Source of the DNA: Planctomycetaceae bacterium
GTDB lineage: Bacteria; Planctomycetota; Planctomycetia; Pirellulales; Pirellulaceae
Assembly (NCBI GenBank): GCA_007129635.1
Contig: SKVE01000890.1
Coordinates: 1-5,352, forward strand
DNA length: 5,352 nucleotides
Direction of reading: 5' to 3'
Shown here one piece after another: positions 1 through 5,145 of the stretch; position 1 is the stretch's first letter; every line of letters begins with the position of its first letter. The notes beneath the pieces were generated by a model, which saw nothing but the letters and a program-made list of their open reading frames with translations, did not search any database and had not been told where the DNA came from. A program made the translations under genes and the position numbers.

Positions 1-1308
1 GATATGACGGCCCATCAGATTGATGCGCCCGGGCGAACGGACGATGATCGCATGCCGCTGCTCGCCAAACTCGGCCGCAAACCGCAGCAGGACCGTGCGA
101 TACGCTTGCCGACGTTCCAGGATCAGTGCCGGATCGTCCCCGTAGCTGTCGGCCAACGCACGATCGGTCTCCGGCACGGGCTCTTCGTGGTTGGGAAACA
201 ATTCCAGCCATCGGTCCACCGTACGCAACGTGGCGTCTCCCAGCCGTTGCTTCAGTTCGGCAAGCGAATGCTGAGTGCGGCCGTGGAAATAGTCCGTGAT
301 CCGCAACAGTTCTTCCGGATTATTGTACGACATGATGTCGTGCGGGGACGAAGCGGCGACGTAGGCAGCGCGGAAACGTAGTCCGTCATCGTCTCGAGCG
401 TCCAGGATCGCGCCGATCGCATCGGTCAGATATAATTCGCCCTGAGCGTTGTCGGCAGCCAGGTGCTGCAACCCGTAGTCCAACACCGCCTTGCGAGCCA
501 GGTAGATGGATTCGTTTCGCAATGGTGCTTCGAAAGCTTCGTTGGCCGCGATTCGGTGCGGGGGGGCTCCGATCGTGAACTCGGTCGGCATCTCCTCCAG
601 GCTCTGCAGCAGCCGGGCGCCGTCCAGCGGATCGTTGGATGGCATGGCGTCCAACGCAGCGCCCAGCTCCGCCCCGAAAATCTTGTCCAGCGGAAGCGGC
701 TTGACCCCCGGCTCGGCGATCAGCTCCCGGAGTTGGGCCATCGTCATCGGTTCCGCTAGATCAGCCAACCGCTGACGTAGCATGGCTCGGCACGCCCGCA
801 GACGGATATCCGCGAACTCCGCGATCGCTGCTGGGCGTCCCGCTTCGTCCAGCAGGATACGTCCCGCCGATTCCCCGCCGTGCTCGGCGGGCGACACCAG
901 CAGGGACAAGTCCGTCGGACGAGCGTCGAATTCGGTCAACAGCCGGGACAAGATAGGCAAGTCGATGATCTTATCGCCCGCGACGACCAGCACGCGAGCC
1001 GAATCGGCAACCGGCGCCAGCGCCTTCAGACCGTAGCGAGCCGCATCGCCGGTACCGAGCGCATGAGGCTGATAAGCGAACACCACATTAGAGAACCGTT
1101 CCCCCACCGTTTCGACGACCTGCCCCGCCATCTCGCCCACCACCACCACGTTCTGGACCGCCCCCAGGCGATTGAACGTATCCAGCGACCGAACGATGGT
1201 AGGAACCCCAGCGATCTCGAAACACACCTTATGCATATACCGATTCCGCATCCGCCGGCCTTTCCCAGCCGCCAAGACAATCGTGAACAACGAGGCAGAC
1301 GCCGTCAT
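1..1308 (-). CDS. Bifunctional GlmU-like nucleotidyltransferase / GHMP (galactokinase-like) kinase, N-terminal part
   Basis: The gene is open at the left edge; 436 codons are visible. Residues 10-20 carry the nucleotidyltransferase loop LAAGKGRRM, followed by Lys27, then LGTGDA at 84-89, GD at 111-112 (equivalent of the metal-binding Asp of GlmU GDVPL), GRI at 149-151, an N-E-S-I strand at 265-268, NAQGELYLTD at 287-296 (nearly identical to GlmU NAQGEYYITD) and YNN at 328-330 (metal-binding Asn of GlmU). About 90 residues (170-262) are inserted where GlmU has a short loop. From about 395 the chain resembles the start of galactokinase, ending in SPGRINLMGRHI at 425-436, the GHMP substrate-binding signature. 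Inferred role: phosphorylation of a sugar at C1 and transfer of a nucleotidyl group to it in one cytoplasmic protein; the sugar is unknown. The ATG at 1308 has GAAGGA 10 nt upstream and an in-frame TGA nine codons upstream. The nucleotidyltransferase half is sure; the kinase half rests on the signature and the preceding helix. Confidence 0.9.
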   Translation of the reverse strand, partial: MTASASLFTIVLAAGKGRRMRNRYMHKVCFEIAGVPTIVRSLDTFNRLGAVQNVVVVGEMAGQVVETVGERFSNVVFAYQPHALGTGDAARYGLKALAPVADSARVLVVAGDKIIDLPILSRLLTEFDARPTDLSLLVSPAEHGGESAGRILLDEAGRPAAIAEFADIRLRACRAMLRQRLADLAEPMTMAQLRELIAEPGVKPLPLDKIFGAELGAALDAMPSNDPLDGARLLQSLEEMPTEFTIGAPPHRIAANEAFEAPLRNESIYLARKAVLDYGLQHLAADNAQGELYLTDAIGAILDARDDDGLRFRAAYVAASSPHDIMSYNNPEELLRITDYFHGRTQHSLAELKQRLGDATLRTVDRWLELFPNHEEPVPETDRALADSYGDDPALILERRQAYRTVLLRFAAEFGEQRHAIIVRSPGRINLMGRHI

Positions 1309-1318
1309 CGTTTGGGTT

Positions 1319-1324
1319 TCCTTC
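1319..1324 (-). promoter_or_regulatory. Ribosome binding site of the nucleotidyltransferase-kinase gene
   Basis: GAAGGA on the minus strand, 10 nt before the ATG at 1308. It supports this start over the non-ATG codons CTG and TTG that lie between it and the in-frame TGA at 1333-1335. Confidence 0.6.
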
Positions 1325-1364
1325 AATATCAGTCAATACGCCGCAAAATCAAGCAATCCAGAAT

Positions 1365-1400
1365 AAAAATACCCCCGCCCGCTTCCGACCACCAGGGGGG
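1365..1400 (-). terminator. Possible intrinsic terminator, minus strand
   Basis: Read on the minus strand, a run of six C (1395-1400) is followed by an 18-nt loop, a run of five G (1372-1376) and then TATTTTTATT (from about 1371 down to 1362). A GC stem followed by a T-rich tract is the form of a rho-independent terminator, but the stem is only five pairs and the loop is long, so it may be inactive. It lies beyond the RAYT remnant from the 3806-2276 minus-strand gene cluster and ahead of the nucleotidyltransferase-kinase gene. Confidence 0.3.
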
Positions 1401-1411
1401 ATCAAAATAAG

Positions 1412-1424
1412 AGGTGCCACCCAC
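1412..1424. repeat. Left terminal inverted repeat of the RAYT remnant
   Basis: AGGTGCCACCCAC is the inverted copy of the sequence at 2228-2240 with one mismatch. GGTG and CACC within and just past it could also form a 4-bp mini-hairpin with a 5-nt loop, in the style of a REP palindrome. Confidence 0.6.
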
Positions 1425-2227
1425 CTATCTATTGGACAGCGACGTGCAGATGCTGGTCGCGGACGGCGAGCGGATGGCCGTCGTGCGACGGCGTCTGTCA
1501 GACATCTCGTGGTTTATGCGGGCGTTGAGTGAACCGATCGCTCGGCTGGCCAACAAGCAGGACGAATGCACCGGGCGGTTCTGGGAAGGTCGATTCAAGG
1601 CTCAACGGATCGTTGACGAGGCTGGACTCTTGGCCTGTGCCATGTACGTAGATTTGAATCCTGTGCGAACTGCATTGGCCGATTCGCCTGATGGGGAAGC
1701 AGCAGCGGCGAGCCAAGCGGCGAAATCCCACCGGAAAACAGATCTTGCGGGATCGCTGGTTGGCGCATTTGACGCAGTCGGATCGCAAAATGGCGGACGA
1801 TCGCGAAGTTCATCGACAGGGGGTGCGTGCCAGCGACAAAGGCTTTTTGGGCCTGGATTGGCAGCAGTATCTGGCTTTGTTGGAATGGACGGCCGAGCAA
1901 CGTTTGAAAGGCCAGATTGCCAAGGTACCGGAGAGCCTGCGAGGCATTCTGGGGGCATTGGGCATCAAGGCTTCGAAGTGGCGCGACTTGGTGTGGGATT
2001 ACAAGCGATACTTTGGCCACAGCACTTGTGCCGGTTCGCCCCATTCGATGGTTTGTCTTAAGCACCCGGCCAGGAGCTTTTCTTCTCAATCACGGTGGCG
2101 TAGCAGGAGTGAGGGCAAAGGGGCCGGAGTCGTTTTCGGGCAACAATCAACTCCCTCGCGACCAACGCGAATCGCCCCTGATGGAAACAACGGCAGACTG
2201 AACCGTACCTGCATCCCTACCAATTAA
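1414..2227 (+). pseudogene. RAYT-type transposase (Y1_Tnp family), truncated and frameshifted
   Basis: The first readable frame (from 1414) gives the C-terminal half of a REP-associated tyrosine transposase: RRRLSDISWFMRALSEPIAR, then DECTGRFWEGRFKAQR, then YVDLNPVR, whose Tyr (codon 1645-1647) is the likely catalytic residue. The N-terminal part with the HUH metal-binding motif (usually seen as NHxH) is absent and there is no convincing start codon. After ALADSP (about 1689) family similarity jumps to the next frame, beginning near 1691, with a basic stretch QQRRAKRR, then RASDKGFLGLDWQQYLALLEWT (about 1829-1894) and a C-terminus around GSPHSM (about 2034-2051). A net +1 frameshift near 1685-1700, perhaps with a small deletion, is therefore inferred. 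Beyond 2060 the open frame to 2227 is probably not coding. Known members copy or mobilise REP-like palindromes; this one cannot make a functional protein. Confidence 0.85.
2119..2179 (+). repeat. Three-stem inverted-repeat structure in the RAYT tail
   Basis: Outer arms AGGGGC (2119-2124) and GCCCCT (2174-2179) enclose two further perfect stems: GGAGT/ACTCC (2126-2130 with 2150-2154) and TCGCG/CGCGA (2156-2160 with 2166-2170, loop ACCAA). The three stems are compatible and nearly contiguous, so the single strand could fold as a three-way junction. Y1 transposases recognise hairpins near element ends, so this may be a remnant recognition end. On the minus strand this stretch reads as the peptide PENDSGPFALTPA, which I recall (unverified) from many spurious planctomycete ORFs and which would mark a dispersed repeat. 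Confidence 0.4.
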
Positions 2228-2240
2228 GTGGATGGCACCT
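2228..2240. repeat. Right terminal inverted repeat of the RAYT remnant
   Basis: GTGGATGGCACCT, the inverted partner of 1412-1424 with 12 of 13 matches. It lies 35 nt beyond the stop of the 86-residue minus-strand gene, so the element sits just downstream of that operon. Confidence 0.6.
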
Positions 2241-2275
2241 ATCATGTTGTGCTAAACCGCGAGCGACAGCTTCTT

Positions 2276-2536
2276 TCACTCTTTTGCAGCCAGTTTGGAC
2301 ACAAGATTGGCGACCAGTTCGGGCTTTTGCTGTTCGATCAGATGGTCGATGGTCTCGGGAGCGACACCCAAAGCTTCTAGGTGCCCCGCGAGACTCTTCC
2401 AGTGCTTTTCGCGAACCTTTCCTTCGGTCAGATACAGTTCCGTGACCAGTTCCTGCACTCGCTGCAACGCGATCGATTCACGGTTGTCATAGTAGTTCTT
2501 GATGATGCGTTGCTGATGGCGTGACCGCTGGGGCAT
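2276..2536 (-). CDS. Conserved-looking small basic/helical protein, 86 aa, unknown function
   Basis: The product is 86 residues, with a basic start (MPQRSRHQQRIIKNYYDNRE) and then what looks like three or four amphipathic helices: about 18-37, 42-56, 60-70 and 71-83, ending in LVSKLAAKE. There is no signal peptide or membrane segment, so it is probably cytoplasmic. The overall pattern resembles a small protein family I associate with planctomycetes, but I know no function; the basic N-terminus would permit nucleic-acid or ribosome binding, which is only a guess. The frame is open further upstream to an ATG at 2683, but that would overlap the preceding gene by 95 bp. The ATG at 2536 is chosen because AAGGA sits 8 nt upstream. 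It starts 52 nt after the transglutaminase-like gene and is probably the last gene of that operon. Confidence 0.85.
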   Translation of the reverse strand: MPQRSRHQQRIIKNYYDNRESIALQRVQELVTELYLTEGKVREKHWKSLAGHLEALGVAPETIDHLIEQQKPELVANLVSKLAAKE

Positions 2537-2544
2537 AAGAGAGA

Positions 2545-2549
2545 TCCTT
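2545..2549 (-). promoter_or_regulatory. Ribosome binding site that fixes the start of the 86-aa gene
   Basis: AAGGA on the minus strand, 8 nt before the ATG at 2536. This decides for the 86-residue product against the longer 135-residue reading that begins inside the upstream gene. Confidence 0.65.
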
Positions 2550-2588
2550 ATCGGGGAATCGTACGAATCATCATCGATCGACTGGAAC

Positions 2589-3536
2589 CTATTGGGCAGC
2601 CAGCAGTTTACGCACGAATTCGACGCGTGGCGACCCGGGGCCTTTGCCTCGCAGGAATTCGGGTACGAATCGTTGTGGCCCACGTTCCTCGGGCACCGTG
2701 ATGGCTTCGCCCTTCTGCAGGATCGCTCGATTATCGGTCAGGCTGCCGAAGTCCCTTGGTCCAGCGACCTGGCAGGGGTACCAGCGGCCGTTTCCCTGAT
2801 CGTCCATCAGGTAGAATTCGGCGTACACGTGATCGGGCACCCAGACCGTTCGAGCGGGCACTCGATGCACGCGGCACAGTGCGATAAACAGGGAAGTCAC
2901 ATCGTGTTTGTTGCCGAATCCGTCGCGCAGCGTTGCTGCGGCGCCCTTTTCTCGGCCGTCACGATAGGCAATCTGGTCTCGGACCCAATCGTAAATCGCC
3001 TGGACTTCCTCCCAGGCGTTGGGTTGATCCTGGACGATCTCGCTGACTTTGGCTCGAATGCCTCGATCCCGGACCTCGATTTGCGGGCTGTCCCCTAGAT
3101 AGCTTCGCACATCACGGGGCGCGTTTCGGGGGATCACCAACGTTTCGGGGGCGTCGGGTGGCAGCACGGAATGCTTGGTAATCTCTAGCGTGACCAATGC
3201 TTGAGCCGATTCGCCGGCGGGCAGTCGAGGGACACGGAACAGCATCTGCCGGATGCCGGGCAGATCCCGATACGTTGTCGCACTGACCAGTGGCGAGATG
3301 TCTTCTTCGACGACTCGCACGTTCTGTTCGGGCCAATCGGTGGGAATCGGCAGGGTGCCGAACAGGTCGAACGAGGGGCCGCCGGTCGCCTGGATGACGA
3401 CACCCACCTGCCAACGTTGGGTGAGTGCCTGGTCCAGTTGGACGTCTGCCGGCTGTCCAGGCACATCAAACTGCGCCTGGGCCGCGGTTGCTGCCAGCAA
3501 AAAGCCGGCCATCAAGGCGATCCATTGACTTTTCAT
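2589..3536 (-). CDS. Exported transglutaminase-like protein, probably lacking the catalytic cysteine
   Basis: The product has 315 residues. Residues 1-22 are a signal peptide (MKSQW, hydrophobic core, AQA cleavage site), so the protein is exported. Residues 30-150 form an uncharacterised N-terminal beta-rich region. Residues 165-260 match the transglutaminase-like fold: a helix with WEEVQAIYDWVRDQIAYRDG (175-194), then DGFGNKHDVTSLFIALCRVHRVPART (205-230), then DHVYAEFYL (235-243) and WYPCQ (252-256). In active relatives the segment reads roughly G-D-C-x-D-x-x-S-L; here the position of the nucleophile is Lys210 (codon AAA at 2907-2909). The catalytic-region His236 is kept, and the usual Asp after the Trp strand appears to be Gln256. 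A binding or structural role is therefore as likely as catalysis. GGGAG lies 9 nt before the ATG. It follows the lipoprotein gene by 48 nt and precedes the 86-residue gene by 52 nt, suggesting one operon. Confidence 0.85.
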   Translation of the reverse strand: MKSQWIALMAGFLLAATAAQAQFDVPGQPADVQLDQALTQRWQVGVVIQATGGPSFDLFGTLPIPTDWPEQNVRVVEEDISPLVSATTYRDLPGIRQMLFRVPRLPAGESAQALVTLEITKHSVLPPDAPETLVIPRNAPRDVRSYLGDSPQIEVRDRGIRAKVSEIVQDQPNAWEEVQAIYDWVRDQIAYRDGREKGAAATLRDGFGNKHDVTSLFIALCRVHRVPARTVWVPDHVYAEFYLMDDQGNGRWYPCQVAGPRDFGSLTDNRAILQKGEAITVPEERGPQRFVPEFLRGKGPGSPRVEFVRKLLAAQ

Positions 3537-3584
3537 TTTCGAACTCTCCCTTCAGATTTGCGTTGCCGGTCTTCCCAGCCGCGT

Positions 3585-3806
3585 TCAACCGCTGGCCGGC
3601 CCCGGAAGCACTTCGACCACCGTTCCGCTGCTGCTCCAGTCCCCGCTCATCATTTCGCTGCCGTAGTGCGAGGTGCAGGGATCACAATGTTCGATGACCT
3701 CATGCCCACTGCTTCTTAGGCAGAACATGTTGGGCCAGCCTCGATTGCAACCCGTGTTCGCGATGGCGGCCAATCCCAATGCCATGAACCAAAATGCTCG
3801 TTTCAT
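3585..3806 (-). CDS. Small lipoprotein, 73 aa, planctomycete GWPxxFC type
   Basis: MKRAFWFMALGLAAIANTGC is a lipoprotein signal peptide with the lipid-attached Cys at residue 20. The -3 residue is Asn rather than the usual Leu, so the lipobox is imperfect. The mature part is about 53 residues, with a GWPNMFC motif (23-29), a CDPC pair (41-44) and a Ser/Gly-rich tail ending in LPGPASG. Short Cys-containing lipoproteins of this shape are, as far as I recall, common in planctomycetes; no function is known to me. The paired cysteines might form disulphides or bind metal. AGAGGA (3812-3817) lies 5 nt before the ATG. It is the first of three closely spaced minus-strand genes and would be made together with the exported transglutaminase-like protein. 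Confidence 0.75.
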   Translation of the reverse strand: MKRAFWFMALGLAAIANTGCNRGWPNMFCLRSSGHEVIEHCDPCTSHYGSEMMSGDWSSSGTVVEVLPGPASG

Positions 3807-4044
3807 CTTCGTCCTCTTTCTAACTTGGTGTTTCGTATTCGTCTCGGGCCTTGTCGTGACCCGACAACTCTACGTTGCGCTCCCAGCAGTGCAAATCGAA
3901 ATGTTGCAAAATTTCTTCCTAATGCTTTTTATTGGCAACATGCATTTTAGAAAGGGCTAAACTTGCGAAGAAATGCTCAAGTAGACGCTTACGACTGCTT
4001 CGCCAATCGGCAAAATCTCGCACAACGCACGGGAAAACGTCACG
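3807..4044. other. Divergent intergenic region, AT-rich, promoters expected
   Basis: This 238-nt gap separates the minus-strand lipoprotein operon from the plus-strand hydrolase gene. It is visibly richer in A/T than its surroundings between 3890 and 3965. Weak sigma-70-like matches exist: on the plus strand TTGCAA (3904-3909), 17 nt, TTTTAT (3927-3932); on the minus strand TTGCCA (complement of 3932-3937) with only poor -10 matches. Neither is strong enough to call a promoter. A perfect dyad lies at 3851-3867. ORFs across this region lack any family resemblance. Confidence 0.5.
3851..3867. promoter_or_regulatory. Perfect dyad TTGTCG-N5-CGACAA
   Basis: TTGTCG (3851-3856), loop TGACC, CGACAA (3862-3867). 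The dyad lies 44 nt upstream of the lipoprotein start, in its likely 5' leader or promoter region. It could be an operator for a dimeric regulator or a small RNA hairpin; a 6-bp perfect dyad in 240 nt is also possible by chance. Confidence 0.35.
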
Positions 4045-5145
4045 ATGATCCAGGCATGGCTCCGTATTCTGCTGCTGATGATGCTTCTATCGTCAGCTTC
4101 CTTACGACCGGGATGGTCGGCAACATCGACGGATTCCACAGAGGCTGCCCCCGATTCCCTCAGCGGCACAGGAATTCGTGCTCAGGATTCCCTCTGGCTG
4201 ATCGGCACACGTCATCTGGGCTCCCCCCACCCGAATCGATGCTATCACCAACACTTTCAGATCCTGCGTTACGAAGCTTCCGGTTGGGAAAACCGGGATT
4301 CTTCCGAATTTATCACTGACCAACGCGACGTGACTGCCTTCTACGTACACGGCAACCGGGTCGACCGAAGCCGAGTCTTCTCACGGGGGCACGAGGCTTA
4401 TCGAGCGGTTGTGCACTACGGTGATCCGGCGGAGAGCGTGCGTTTTGTCGTCTGGTCCTGGCCCAGCGACCAAATCTGTGGTCCGCGCCGAGATATCTTG
4501 GCCAAAGCGGCGCGGGCGGACAGCGAGGCCTATTATCTGGCCTCGATCTTGAGCCAGATGCCAGACGGCACCGATGTGGGATTGCTGGGGTTCAGCTTCG
4601 GAGCCCGGATCATCTCGGGAGCCTTGCACATCATCGGCGGCGGCTCGTTGAACGGCCGGAAGTTGACCTCCGTCACGGAGCCACCCCATTTGCAGTTGCG
4701 CGCCGTATTGATGGCGGCCGCCATGGACAACGATTGGTGGTTGCCGTACGGACGTCACCATCGGGCACCGGGAATCGCGGATCAATTGCTGGTCCAATTC
4801 AACTCGTCTGATCCGGCGCTCAGACTGTACCCACGGATTGATCGGCGGCGTCCCCAAGCGCTGGGCTACCGGGGAATCGCAGGCCTCGGCAGACTGGACT
4901 CCCAGAGAGTCCAGCAGCAGAACGTCCAATGTCTGCTGGGTAAGACGCACGATGTATCGAGGTACTTCAGCAGTCCGACGATCATGCAACGAGCTCGACA
5001 GACGCTGCTGCCACCGTATCGGCCTGCCGCCACTTCGGACATCGATTCATTTACGCTGCAGCAACAAGAACCAGGAAGCTCGCCGGTCGCCGCCGTCGGC
5101 ACCGGTTCGGATCTCGGATTCCTGGAGCTGGACGAAGTCGAATGA
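4045..5145 (+). CDS. Exported alpha/beta hydrolase
   Basis: The product has 366 residues. Residues 1-26 are a signal peptide (MIQAWLR, a Leu/Met-rich core, WSA end). The domain starts with the strand WLIGTRHLG (51-59). YVHGNR (100-105) is the oxyanion-hole segment, WSWPSD (137-142) follows, and GFSFGAR (182-188) is the nucleophile elbow with Ser184. Asp256 in QFNSSDPALRLYP and His302 in GKTHDVSRYF are well placed for the rest of the triad. The substrate is unknown; a periplasmic or extracellular esterase/lipase-like activity is inferred. The tail from about 334 (rich in Q, S, G, acidic end) shows no fold and lies entirely over the antisense methyltransferase gene. The ATG at 4045 has only a weak GGGAA 9 nt upstream; it is chosen because it gives a complete signal peptide. 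It is transcribed divergently from the lipoprotein operon. Confidence 0.88.
   Translation: MIQAWLRILLLMMLLSSASLRPGWSATSTDSTEAAPDSLSGTGIRAQDSLWLIGTRHLGSPHPNRCYHQHFQILRYEASGWENRDSSEFITDQRDVTAFYVHGNRVDRSRVFSRGHEAYRAVVHYGDPAESVRFVVWSWPSDQICGPRRDILAKAARADSEAYYLASILSQMPDGTDVGLLGFSFGARIISGALHIIGGGSLNGRKLTSVTEPPHLQLRAVLMAAAMDNDWWLPYGRHHRAPGIADQLLVQFNSSDPALRLYPRIDRRRPQALGYRGIAGLGRLDSQRVQQQNVQCLLGKTHDVSRYFSSPTIMQRARQTLLPPYRPAATSDIDSFTLQQQEPGSSPVAAVGTGSDLGFLELDEVE

Larger units (their letters stand above)
1412..2240 (+). mobile_element. Decayed RAYT (REP-associated Y1 transposase) element
   Basis: A segment of 829 bp is bounded by AGGTGCCACCCAC at the left and GTGGATGGCACCT at the right, which are inverted copies matching at 12 of 13 positions. 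Between them lies a broken transposase gene of the RAYT/Y1 family and about 150 nt of probable non-coding tail with several short inverted repeats. No target-site duplication is seen next to the repeats, as expected for Y1 single-strand transposition. The left repeat directly abuts the middle of the transposase domain, so about half of the gene has been lost from the left side; the left repeat may therefore mark an internal deletion or a second REP-like copy rather than the original end. The element is almost certainly immobile by itself. Confidence 0.6.

Noticed and set aside
880..1410. Plus-strand ORFs across 4-1410, including a 176-residue reading at 880-1410
   Set aside because: They are antisense to the nucleotidyltransferase-kinase gene, have compositionally odd products rich in Arg, Gln and His, and match no family I know.
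1595..2089. Minus-strand ORFs of 164 and 118 residues
   Set aside because: They lie antisense to the RAYT remnant, whose plus-strand reading has clear family motifs.
1422..2243. Direct copies of CACCTATC at 1422-1429 and 2236-2243 as a target-site duplication
   Set aside because: They overlap the inverted repeats and are not symmetrically placed outside them; Y1 transposases do not make target duplications.
2276..2683. A longer, 135-residue version of the 86-residue protein
   Set aside because: The extra N-terminus overlaps the transglutaminase-like gene in another frame, and the ribosome binding site is placed for the ATG at 2536.
3201..3719. A 172-residue plus-strand ORF, and another at 2592-3098
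   Set aside because: Both run antisense to the transglutaminase-like gene, whose signal peptide and domain motifs are clear.
3673..3960. A 95-residue plus-strand ORF with a hydrophobic, membrane-like middle
   Set aside because: It begins antisense to the lipoprotein signal peptide, and its hydrophobic stretch comes from AT-rich intergenic sequence; no ribosome binding site was seen.
4381..4989. A 202-residue minus-strand ORF
   Set aside because: It is antisense to the hydrolase core, where the triad motifs lie on the plus strand; the antisense product has no recognisable motif.
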